From contig JABHXU010000004.1 of assembly GCA_018657065.1 (NCBI GenBank), positions 26,776-90,775 of the forward strand: 64,000 bases of DNA, given 5' to 3'. Origin of the DNA: an archaeon. Its GTDB lineage: Archaea; Nanobdellota; Nanobdellia; Woesearchaeales; GW2011-AR15. Position 1 is the stretch's first letter. Each line of letters begins with the position of its first letter. The notes under the pieces were generated by a model. It worked only from the letters and a program-made list of their open reading frames with translations. It searched no databases and had not been told where the DNA came from. The translations under genes and the position numbers were made by a program. This document shows positions 25,771 through 32,921 of this stretch, piece by piece.

Positions 25771-25842
25771 GAGGGCCCATGGAGATTCCAACGAGTTTAC
25801 GAGTGGCACGAGAACGATAGTGACCGTGTGTTCAAATCTCCA
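25771..25842 (-). repeat. tRNA-derived hairpin element next to tRNA-Ile
   Basis: The segment starts with GGGCCCAT and GGAGATT, like the 3' end of the neighbouring tRNA-Ile gene read on the plus strand (GGGCCCAAGGAGATT). The preceding flank (aattctaaaa, six bases, aattt, A-run) is also duplicated beside the tRNA. ATGGAGATT and AATCTCCAT form a perfect 9-bp terminal stem. On the minus strand it is followed by GGGCCC and a T-run, a possible terminator. It cannot fold as a full tRNA. It is either a degenerate partial tRNA duplicate or a small RNA built from one. Confidence 0.45.
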
Positions 25843-25884
25843 TAAGAATTCTAAAACCAGTTAATTTGTAAAAAAGAAAAGAAG

Positions 25885-26004
25885 TGGGCCCAAGGAGATT
25901 TGAACTCCCGACCACTGGCTTTCCTAGAAAAGCTTTGTGTTCGTAACAATGTACGAAGCGTAGCCATATAAGACCAGCGCTCCACCAGACTAAGCTATGG
26001 GCCC
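25885..26004 (-). tRNA. tRNA-Ile(UAU) with 46-nt intron
   Basis: Acceptor GGGCCCA pairs with TGGGCCC, discriminator A. The D arm, anticodon stem CTGGT/GCCAG, and T arm (GGGAG, loop TTCAAAT) all fold. The anticodon loop reads C-T-T-A-T-A, giving anticodon UAU for AUA codons. An intron lies after position 37 (25921-25966), the standard archaeal site, and contains the hairpin TTCGTA/TACGAA. Most archaea read AUA with an agmatidine-modified CAU anticodon, so this gene is notable. Confidence 0.85.
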
Positions 26005-26061
26005 AAAAATTTAATCTGGTTATGAATAACAATAAGAAAAAAATTAATTTTAAATACTTTA

Positions 26062-26349
26062 CTAATGCTTGATTGTTTTTTCCTTATTTAAATTCGTAAC
26101 AAAGAAACTTAAACAATCTAAACCACAAAAACCCGCTCGTTTCTTAAAATCTTCTCTCCCAAATTCAAGGGAATAAGGTGGCTTTTTTAAAGTAGTTCCA
26201 CAGGTTGGACAAATTCTTTTACTTATTGAATCTGTTTTATCAATGTTCTTTTTAATTAAATTTCCTATATTTCCCTCGTATAAATCTCTTTGCAAAGATT
26301 TTAAGTCTCTGTAGTCCATTGAATTTATAATTGTAGCTAGTTTATTCAT
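26062..26349 (-). CDS. Zinc-finger-like small protein
   Basis: A 95-residue protein. The N-terminal half is helical (TIINSMDYRDLKSLQRDLYEG); the C-terminal half has CPTC at about 47-50 and CGLDC at about 74-78, two cysteine pairs that could form one zinc site. It overlaps the ArsR-like gene by 4 nt (ATGA type), so the two are translated together and it may be a cofactor of the regulator. It ends just before tRNA-Ile. Family not recognised. Confidence 0.6.
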   Translation of the reverse strand: MNKLATIINSMDYRDLKSLQRDLYEGNIGNLIKKNIDKTDSISKRICPTCGTTLKKPPYSLEFGREDFKKRAGFCGLDCLSFFVTNLNKEKTIKH

Positions 26350-26999
26350 GTTCCACCTTTTTTTAGATTTGACATAAAGTTTTCCTTATCCCATAAAATA
26401 AACACTTTATGAAGTATTGATTTGAAATAAGTGTCGTTGTTATTTATCCCATTTACAAAAGCATCTTTAGAATGAATATGAGCATTTATACCATATTCTT
26501 TTCCTTCACTAGTAATCTTTTTATTGTTTAATATTTGATATTTTTCAGTATTCTCAGAAATTATTAAAATTTCTAATATTCCCTCACTTTTCCCTATAAA
26601 CCCTATTGTTATTGTTTCTCGAAAAAGATCTTCTTCTTGGAAAAATAATTTAACTAACAAATAACCGGCTTTTTGTTCAGAAATTAATAATGAACTAAAA
26701 AAAAATTTAGAATCAGAATTTAATTTAATCATTCTTTTTCCTACAGCATTTTTTGTTCCAACAATCACATATGCAAATTCTTTTTTTAATGAATAAATTT
26801 TTCTAGGATTCCCTTTTCCAACATTATTTAATTTATTTTTTTCAACAAAATCTAATGCCTCAAGCAATTTTAGCTGTGTACTAATATTAGGTAGAGACGT
26901 TCCTGTTTTTTTTGCAAGATTAGTTGGAGAAAGAGAGTTATGAGAAAGTTCAGTTATAATTCTCCATTTTGAGTCGGTAAAAATTGATTCTAACTCCAT
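26346..26999 (-). CDS. ArsR-like winged-helix transcription regulator
   Basis: A 217-residue protein. Residues 1-75 form a winged helix: IFTDSKWRIITELSHN, SPTNLAKKTGTSLPNISTQL as recognition part, and a wing with GKGNPRKIYSL. The remaining 140 residues look like a mixed alpha/beta ligand or dimer domain with no family that I recognise. No metal-binding cysteines are seen in the ArsR position. It is followed by a small Cys-rich protein with overlapping stop and start. A long AT-rich upstream region separates it from the divergent polysaccharide operon. Confidence 0.75.
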   Translation of the reverse strand: MELESIFTDSKWRIITELSHNSLSPTNLAKKTGTSLPNISTQLKLLEALDFVEKNKLNNVGKGNPRKIYSLKKEFAYVIVGTKNAVGKRMIKLNSDSKFFFSSLLISEQKAGYLLVKLFFQEEDLFRETITIGFIGKSEGILEILIISENTEKYQILNNKKITSEGKEYGINAHIHSKDAFVNGINNNDTYFKSILHKVFILWDKENFMSNLKKGGT

Positions 27000-27266
27000 A
27001 AAATATTTAATTAATTTTATACTATTTAAATATTTCTATAATTAATAAACTTATTATATTTTATAAGTTATATAACGATTTAACTACATACCATTTCAAA
27101 ATAAAAGAGTGTGAAAAAATGCGACAAATTCAGAAACATTTTTAAAGGTCAGCCAACATCAAAATATCTAAAGGCAAATATATAACATATTACCTAGGGA
27201 AAAAAGAGGTGTAATTTTGGTACATTACCTAGTTAAGAGTAGAAATAAGAATATCGGGGTTAACTT
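27000..27266. promoter_or_regulatory. Divergent promoter region of regulator and GT4 operon
   Basis: An AT-rich intergenic region without a protein-like frame. TATA-like stretches are visible for both directions (for example AAATATTTAATTAATTT near 27000-27020 and CAAATATATAAC near 27174-27185). TTACCTAG occurs at 27191-27198 and again at 27226-27233, a direct repeat that could be a regulator site. The following start codon belongs to a 20-codon upstream ORF. Confidence 0.4.
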
Positions 27267-27329
27267 ATGAAATTACTAAAAACTCCTAGAACTTTTAACA
27301 TTACAAGTTGTGGGGTGAAAATAGATTGA
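27267..27329 (+). CDS. 20-codon upstream ORF overlapping the GT4 start
   Basis: An ATG behind CGGGGTTAACTT opens a 20-codon frame (MKLLKTPRTFNITSCGVKID) whose TGA overlaps the TTG start of the glycosyltransferase (ATTGA at 27325-27329). The frame contains the GGGGTGA ribosome site of that gene. The arrangement would couple translation of the whole polysaccharide operon to this peptide. It may also be a chance frame. Confidence 0.35.
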   Translation: MKLLKTPRTFNITSCGVKID

Positions 27330-28567
27330 AAGTTCTTATGTTTGGATGGGAATTCCCACCAAATAATAAAGGAGGACTTGGAACTGCTTGTTATGGTTTA
27401 ACTAGAGGTCTAAGTAAACAAGGTATTGATATAACTTTAGTTCTACCTAAAAAAAATGAACCTCATGACCATGTTGAAATAATTCCTGCTGATACACTCT
27501 ATATTGGTAATCAAAAAATTAAACTCCAATATGTAAACTCACTTCTTACTGCTTACATGGATAATTGTGAATATTCAAAAGAAATTAAAAATTATGAAGA
27601 GAGTTTTAAACGTTTAATAACTGGAAATACTAGTGATTCTGATTTATATGGAAAAGATTTGTACTCAGAAGTTCATAGATATGCTAAAAAAGCTAAAATA
27701 ATTGCTCTTTTTGAAGATTTTGATGTTATACACTGCCATGATTGGATGACTTTTAAAGCTGGAATTGAAGCTAAAAAAGCTACTGGAAAACCTCTTGTTG
27801 TTCATGTTCATGCAACTGATTTTGATAGAACGGGAGGAAATCCAAATCAACATGTTTATGATATTGAAAGACAAGGCATGCATGAAGCAGATAAAATTAT
27901 CACAGTTAGTGAATTTACAAAAAATATGATTATAAAACATTATGGAATTAATAACGAGAAAATTAAAGTTGTTCATAATGGTATTGAATATAGTAAACCT
28001 AAAAAAACTGAAAAATTTGGTTCTAATGAAAAAATTGTATTATTCTTAGGAAGATTAACTTTACAAAAAGGACCTGAATATTTTATGGAAGCAGCAAAAA
28101 AAGCTCTTGATATAAGATCAGATATTAAATTTATAGTTGCCGGAACTGGTGACATGTATGGAAAAATGATTAATAAGGCTGCTGAACTAGGAATAGCAAA
28201 AAATGTCTTATTTACAGGTCATTTACGTGGGGACGATGTGGACAAAGCATACCAGATGGCGGATTTATATGTTATGCCTTCTGTTTCTGAGCCTTTTGGA
28301 ATTACACCTCTAGAAGCTCTTAAGAACAATACACCTGTTCTAATTTCCAACACCTCTGGGGTGTCTGAAGTCCTAACCAATGCTCTAAAAGTTGATTTTT
28401 GGGATGTTGACGAAATGACTAACAAGATAGTATCAGCAGTAAGCTATGGTAGCCTTAACAAATCATTAGTAAAAAATGGAAACAAAGACATCAAAGCAAT
28501 TACATGGGACAAAGCAGCAAAAAAATGTGTAGATGTGTATCACACTGTTAGAGGGATAGAAAAATGA
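27326..28567 (+). CDS. GT4 glycosyltransferase, glycogen-synthase-like
   Basis: A 413-residue GT-B glycosyltransferase. The TTG at 27326 is chosen as start because GGGGTGA sits 7 nt before it and the product then begins MKVLMFGWEFPPNNKGGLGT, the classic N-terminus with the sugar-donor glycine loop. The C-terminal domain has FLGRLTLQKGPEYFMEAA and the catalytic pattern VMPSVSEPFGITPLEALKN (E-x7-E). Related enzymes extend alpha-glucans from nucleotide sugars. The TGA stop overlaps the ATG of the GH57 gene. First enzyme of a five-gene polysaccharide operon. Confidence 0.85.
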   Translation: MKVLMFGWEFPPNNKGGLGTACYGLTRGLSKQGIDITLVLPKKNEPHDHVEIIPADTLYIGNQKIKLQYVNSLLTAYMDNCEYSKEIKNYEESFKRLITGNTSDSDLYGKDLYSEVHRYAKKAKIIALFEDFDVIHCHDWMTFKAGIEAKKATGKPLVVHVHATDFDRTGGNPNQHVYDIERQGMHEADKIITVSEFTKNMIIKHYGINNEKIKVVHNGIEYSKPKKTEKFGSNEKIVLFLGRLTLQKGPEYFMEAAKKALDIRSDIKFIVAGTGDMYGKMINKAAELGIAKNVLFTGHLRGDDVDKAYQMADLYVMPSVSEPFGITPLEALKNNTPVLISNTSGVSEVLTNALKVDFWDVDEMTNKIVSAVSYGSLNKSLVKNGNKDIKAITWDKAAKKCVDVYHTVRGIEK

Positions 28568-29784
28568 AATCTATTTGTTTTTATTTTCAAGTTCATCAAC
28601 CCTTTAGATTAAAACAATACAAAGTATTTGATATTGGTAAATCTACTGACTATTTTGATGATACACTAAATGCAAAAATTATGCAAAAAGTAGCTAAAAA
28701 ATGCTATTTACCTACAAATAATCTAATGCTTAATTTAATTAAAAAACATAAAGGAAAATTCAAAATTGCCTATTCAATAACTGGAACTGCTTTAGATCAA
28801 TTTGAAAAATATGCTCCAGACGTATTACAAAGTTTTATTGAATTAAGCAAAACAGGCTGCGTTGAATTTTTGTCTGAAACATATTATCATAGCCTTTCAT
28901 TTTTATTTTCAAAAAAAGAATTTAAAGAACAAGTTGAGCTACATAAAAAAAAAATCAAAGAACTTTTCAATCAAACTCCTAAGATATTTAGAAACACTGA
29001 ACTGATTTATAATAATGAATTAGCTCACCATATCGAAAACATGGGTTATGATGGAATTTTAGCTGAAGGAGCGGACCATGTTTTAGGTTGGAGATCACCA
29101 AATATTAATTATAAAGCTAAAACAACAGAAAATCTAAAATTATTATTAAAAAATTATAAACTAAGTGATGACATTGCATTTAGATTTTCAAATAAAGGAT
29201 GGAAAGATCACCCATTAACAACAGAAAAATTTGTTTCTTGGGTACATAAAACTGAGGGTAAAACAATTAATCTTTTTATGGATTATGAAACATTTGGTGA
29301 ACATCAATGGGAAGACACAGGAATTTTTAATTTTATGAAACATTTGCCTGATGAATTATTTAAAAAACATATTAAATTTAGAACACCTAGTGAAACTGCA
29401 AAAGATCTTCCAATCGCTGAACTAGATGTCCATGTTCCAATGTCTTGGGCAGATGTTGAAAGAGATTTATCTGCGTGGCTAGGAAATGAAATGCAAAACG
29501 CTTCAATTAAAGAATTATATGCTATTGAAAATGCTGTAAAAAAATCAAATGACAAAAAAATTATTGAAGATTGGAGAAAGCTAACAACTTCGGATCATTT
29601 TTATTATATGTGTACAAAATGGTTTTCAGATGGAGATGTTCATAAATATTTTAATCCTTATGACACACCTTATGACTCTTACATTAGTTTCATGAACGTA
29701 CTTAATGATTTAGTTATTAGAATTACAAAAAAACAAGACAAACATATTATAACAGAAAAACCAAGTTTATTGATACAAAATTAA
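28564..29784 (+). CDS. GH57 family glycoside hydrolase (alpha-amylase type)
   Basis: A 406-residue GH57 enzyme. Motif 1 is FYFQVHQPFRL, the nucleophile region is FRNTELIYNNELAHH with the conserved glutamate, and the acid region is MDYETFGEHQWEDTGIF with the aspartate. GH57 includes alpha-amylases, 4-alpha-glucanotransferases and branching enzymes; the length and single-domain form fit a short amylase-like member. It overlaps the glycosyltransferase by 4 nt, so polymer building and trimming are made together. No signal peptide, so it acts in the cytoplasm. Confidence 0.88.
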   Translation: MKSICFYFQVHQPFRLKQYKVFDIGKSTDYFDDTLNAKIMQKVAKKCYLPTNNLMLNLIKKHKGKFKIAYSITGTALDQFEKYAPDVLQSFIELSKTGCVEFLSETYYHSLSFLFSKKEFKEQVELHKKKIKELFNQTPKIFRNTELIYNNELAHHIENMGYDGILAEGADHVLGWRSPNINYKAKTTENLKLLLKNYKLSDDIAFRFSNKGWKDHPLTTEKFVSWVHKTEGKTINLFMDYETFGEHQWEDTGIFNFMKHLPDELFKKHIKFRTPSETAKDLPIAELDVHVPMSWADVERDLSAWLGNEMQNASIKELYAIENAVKKSNDKKIIEDWRKLTTSDHFYYMCTKWFSDGDVHKYFNPYDTPYDSYISFMNVLNDLVIRITKKQDKHIITEKPSLLIQN

Positions 29785-29811
29785 ATTTTGTATCAATTGT
29801 AGGGGTGAAAA

Positions 29812-30108
29812 ATGACAAAAAAGAGGATCACAAAAAAAACAATTAAACCAAAAAATGCTAAACCTGAAAATTATTTCATACTTGTAACTGGAGTTCCACT
29901 CAAAAATTTAAAAGAACTTGCTAGTGCAGCTCAAATGATGAATGATTGGGTTTTTAATCATCATGTAAATGATAGTAGAAATGATTTTGCAACATGGTGT
30001 GAACATGTTTTAAATGAAGAAGATCTTGCAAATGAATTAGTTATTGCAAGAAATCCAAGAGATTTAGAGGTAATAATCTTAAGACATATAGTAAATAAAT
30101 ACTTATAA
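29812..30108 (+). CDS. DUF5752-like protein
   Basis: A 98-residue protein: a basic N-terminus (KKRITKKTIKPKNAK) followed by one small domain, FILVTGVPLKNLKELASA with MMNDWVFNHHVNDSRNDFATW. This is the pattern I recall for DUF5752, seen near archaeal glycogen enzymes. Asparagines, histidines and aromatics are conserved between this protein and the next gene. A GGGGTG ribosome site precedes the ATG. The gene lies between GH57 and the GT3 synthase, so a role in binding or priming the polymer is plausible, but nothing catalytic is seen. Confidence 0.65.
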   Translation: MTKKRITKKTIKPKNAKPENYFILVTGVPLKNLKELASAAQMMNDWVFNHHVNDSRNDFATWCEHVLNEEDLANELVIARNPRDLEVIILRHIVNKYL

Positions 30109-30123
30109 AAAAGGGGTGTAAAA

Positions 30124-30723
30124 ATGGGATATCTTGATAAGATACCGGAGGATAAAGCTTTTGTACTAGGAAGCAAGAAACTGCTAAGTATTAAAGATTT
30201 ATCTATGGAATTAGAATCAGTTTCTGATGAAGAATATAGTCACTATGCTAGTGAAAGTCATAATTATTTTGCTGATTGGGTTATGCATGTTATTAAACAT
30301 GATAAACTAGCTGCAGATCTAATAAATGCGAATAATAGAAAAGATGCTGTTAAAGCTCTTGAAAAACATATAGCTAAACTTGAGAAAAAAAATGAACCAA
30401 GAAAATTCTTAAGCAAACCTTTTGTTTCTAAAAAAACAGAAACAACTAAGGATGACGAACTTGTTAAAGAAGTTTTAAAAACAGCAGAAACTAATGTTGA
30501 AAAAAAACAAGAAGAACAAAATTCTAACACAGATGTTGAAACTTCTGATCATTCAATTCACGAAATTGAAGACATGTTAAAATCTTTATCTAAAGAAGAC
30601 ACTGAAATTCGAAGCGTTATATGGAAACATTTTAAATGGGAACTCGCTAAAGAATTTATGTACGGAATGGCTATTGGGATATTAATGGGTTTTGTACTAT
30701 CAAGAATTGTGATGCCGTGGTAA
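30124..30723 (+). CDS. DUF5752-like protein with C-terminal membrane anchor
   Basis: A 199-residue protein. Residues 10-90 repeat the layout of the preceding gene (LGSKKLLSIKDLSMELESV, then HYASESHNYFADWVMHVI). A Lys/Glu/Thr-rich linker (about 95-150) leads to a C-terminal membrane segment (FMYGMAIGILMGFVLSRIV). This would tether the domain to the inner face of the membrane. A GGGGTG site precedes the ATG; the stop lies 2 nt before the GT3 synthase start. It may anchor the glycogen machinery to the membrane (inference from neighbours). Confidence 0.65.
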   Translation: MGYLDKIPEDKAFVLGSKKLLSIKDLSMELESVSDEEYSHYASESHNYFADWVMHVIKHDKLAADLINANNRKDAVKALEKHIAKLEKKNEPRKFLSKPFVSKKTETTKDDELVKEVLKTAETNVEKKQEEQNSNTDVETSDHSIHEIEDMLKSLSKEDTEIRSVIWKHFKWELAKEFMYGMAIGILMGFVLSRIVMPW

Positions 30724-30725
30724 AA

Positions 30726-32516
30726 ATGAAAACTAAAGCAAATTATTTTTTTGAAGTATCTTGGGAAGCATGCAACAAAGTTGGTGGAATATACACAGTT
30801 ATAACTTCAAAAGCGCAACAAATGCTTGATAATTACAAATTTAATTATTTTGTAATTGGTCCTTATTTTCCTGGAAAGCAAATTTCAGATAAATTTAGTC
30901 AGATGACACCCCCTGACTTTTTAAAAGACGCTTTTGAAAAACTTCATAAACTAGACATTAATTGCTATTTTGGAAGTTGGCTTATAGAAGGAGAACCTAA
31001 TGCAATTTTAATAGATTATTCTGGATATACTAGTAATATTAATCAAATCAAAGCAAGTTTATGGGAAAAACATCAAATTGATTCACTTAACACCCAGTTT
31101 CATGATTTTGATGAACCTATATTATGGAGTACTTGTGTTGGAATTCTTTTAGAAGCAATAAAAGAAAAACTTCCAGAAAAAAAAATAGTTGCACAATTTC
31201 ACGAATGGCTTGCTGGAGGCGCATTATTACATTTAAAAAATAATAATGTGAAAATAGGAACTGTTTTTACTACTCATGCCACAATGCTAGGAAGAACATT
31301 AGCAGCTAATAATGTTGATTTATATGGTCAACTTGAAAATTTAGACCCTAAAGCAGAAGCATATAAATATGGAGTTCAACCTAAATTCTTAACTGAAAAA
31401 GCTTGTGCAAATATTGCAGATGTCTTTACAACTGTTTCAGAAATAACAGGTATTGAAGCCACTCATTTACTAGGAAAAAAACCTGATGTCTTACTTCCAA
31501 ACGGTCTTGACACACATTTATTTCCTACTTTTGATGAAGCGTCTATAAGACATAAACTTCTAAAAGGGAAATTAAAGAGATTTTTGATGTTTTATTTTTT
31601 CCCATATTATTCCTTTGACTTAGAAAATACATTAATATTTTTCTTAGCTGGAAGATATGAATATCAAAACAAAGGAGTAGATGTTTATATTGAAGCTCTT
31701 GGAAAACTAAATCAAGAACTAAAAAAACAAGAAAATAGCAAAAATGTTGTTGCTTTTGTTTGGGTTCCTACAAGTGTTAAAGAAATAAAACCTGAAATCA
31801 TGAAAAATAAAACATTCTATGAAGATATTGAAGATTCAATCAAAGATATGAGTGAAGAAATTAAAAATAGAGTAATTTATGGTATTGTTGGAGACAAAGA
31901 AATAGATGTTAATTTTTTACTAGGTGAAACACTTGTTAAACAAAGTAAAAAAAGAAGTGCTAGATTAAAACGTGAAGGTCTTCCTCCACTAAGCACACAT
32001 AATCTCTATAATGAAGAAAATGATGCTGTAATAAATGCTTTTAAAGCTAATGGACTCAATAATACTAAAGAAGACAAAGTTAGAGTTATATTTTATCCAA
32101 TATATCTAACCGGAGCAGATCGTCTTTCGGATCTAAACTATTATGAAGCTATTACAGCGTCTCACTTAGGTGTATTTCCTTCATACTATGAACCTTGGGG
32201 TTATACCCCTATGGAAACTGGAGCATTAGGTGTAGCATCTGTTACTACAGATTTAGCAGGTTTTGGAAGGTATATTAAAAAATTCGAAACAAAAAACAAA
32301 ACTAAAGGAATTTACATAGTACCTAGACAAGATAAACCTTATAATGAGATTGTTGACAATTTATATTCTGTATTTAGTAGTTTTGTTAAACTAAATAAAC
32401 AAGAAAGAATTGAAAACAAACTCCAAGCTAAAAAGCTAGCAGACAGTGCAGACTGGAATATTTTATCTGAATTCTATATTAAAGCACATAATTTAGCTAT
32501 AGAAAGGCTAAAATAA
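30726..32516 (+). CDS. GT3-type glycogen synthase
   Basis: A 596-residue synthase of the eukaryotic-like GT3 type. The start FFEVSWEACNKVGGIYTVI holds the donor-binding K-V-G-G loop; IVAQFHEWLAGGALL and VFTTHATMLGRTLA follow, and the acid pattern SYYEPWGYTPMETGALG is the GT3 signature. ATG 30726 is preferred over GTG 30717, which would overlap the upstream stop. GT3 synthases use UDP-glucose; GalT at 1180 could supply UDP-sugars. The C-terminus is normal, and a T-rich terminator follows. Final gene of the polysaccharide operon. Confidence 0.9.
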   Translation: MKTKANYFFEVSWEACNKVGGIYTVITSKAQQMLDNYKFNYFVIGPYFPGKQISDKFSQMTPPDFLKDAFEKLHKLDINCYFGSWLIEGEPNAILIDYSGYTSNINQIKASLWEKHQIDSLNTQFHDFDEPILWSTCVGILLEAIKEKLPEKKIVAQFHEWLAGGALLHLKNNNVKIGTVFTTHATMLGRTLAANNVDLYGQLENLDPKAEAYKYGVQPKFLTEKACANIADVFTTVSEITGIEATHLLGKKPDVLLPNGLDTHLFPTFDEASIRHKLLKGKLKRFLMFYFFPYYSFDLENTLIFFLAGRYEYQNKGVDVYIEALGKLNQELKKQENSKNVVAFVWVPTSVKEIKPEIMKNKTFYEDIEDSIKDMSEEIKNRVIYGIVGDKEIDVNFLLGETLVKQSKKRSARLKREGLPPLSTHNLYNEENDAVINAFKANGLNNTKEDKVRVIFYPIYLTGADRLSDLNYYEAITASHLGVFPSYYEPWGYTPMETGALGVASVTTDLAGFGRYIKKFETKNKTKGIYIVPRQDKPYNEIVDNLYSVFSSFVKLNKQERIENKLQAKKLADSADWNILSEFYIKAHNLAIERLK

Positions 32517-32537
32517 TTTCTTTTTTTTATTTTTTCA
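32517..32537 (+). terminator. T-rich terminator of the polysaccharide operon
   Basis: Runs of T directly after the GT3 stop codon, followed 15 nt later by a TATA-like box (GATATAAAAAC, 32548-32558) that starts the next, tRNA-Ser transcription unit. Confidence 0.5.
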
Positions 32538-32577
32538 TAAAGAAAGATATAAAAACAAAATGATTTTCTTAGAGCAT

Positions 32578-32653
32578 AAGCCGCGGTCGCATAATCCAAA
32601 CCTTTACAAAGGTTAGAATCCAAATATATGCGACGTGCGCCAAAAATGGCTTA
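32578..32653 (+). ncRNA. Structured 5' element that copies the tRNA-Ser 5' end
   Basis: The first 17 nt, GCCGCGGTCGCATAATC (32580-32596), are identical to the 5' end of tRNA-Ser 102 nt downstream. The rest is not tRNA but nests three perfect stems: TAAGCC/GGCTTA (32578-32583 with 32648-32653), GTCGCATA/TATGCGAC (32586-32593 with 32627-32634) and AACCTTT/AAAGGTT. A TATA-like box lies about 27 nt upstream. No good promoter separates it from tRNA-Ser, so both may be one precursor. It may be a small RNA or a scar of tRNA duplication. Confidence 0.5.
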
Positions 32654-32681
32654 GTCCCATTCAAAAAAACTAAACTTTAAT

Positions 32682-32764
32682 GCCGCGGTCGCATAATCTG
32701 GTATTGCGCAGGATTGCTAATCCTGTTCCTTACGGAATTGTGGGTTCAAATCCCACCCACGGCG
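32682..32764 (+). tRNA. tRNA-Ser(GCU)
   Basis: A class II tRNA with long variable arm (TTCC/GGAA). Anticodon stem CAGGA/TCCTG with loop TTGCTAA gives anticodon GCU. T arm GTGGG/CCCAC with loop TTCAAAT. Discriminator G73, as expected for Ser. The acceptor stem GCCGCGG/CCACGGC has one C-A mismatch at pair 5-68. Partial copies of its 5' end and 3' end flank the gene on both sides. No intron. Confidence 0.85.
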
Positions 32765-32843
32765 TTTTTCATTTTTCTTTTATATGTGCTTGAGTATACA
32801 ATACGAAACACATAGCGTGTCAACCGAGCTACCAGTTGGTGAG

Positions 32844-32861
32844 AATCCCGCCCACGGCGTT
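32844..32861 (+). repeat. Partial copy of the tRNA-Ser 3' end
   Basis: AATCCCGCCCACGGCGTT matches 32749-32766 at the tRNA-Ser 3' end in 17 of 18 positions and is likewise followed by a T-run. The intervening 77 bp contain TATGTG/CACATA. A direct repeat of a tRNA 3' end is what integrases leave as an attachment site, so this may be a relic att site of a lost element. Confidence 0.5.
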
Positions 32862-32921
32862 CTTTTTTCTAATATTTCAGAAATTAAACCATCTATCTTA
32901 TATACAACTACTTAACCCTAA

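Noticed and set aside
25832..26032. Open frame covering the tRNA-Ile region
   Set aside because: It is a shadow of the tRNA gene and its intron with no protein signature.
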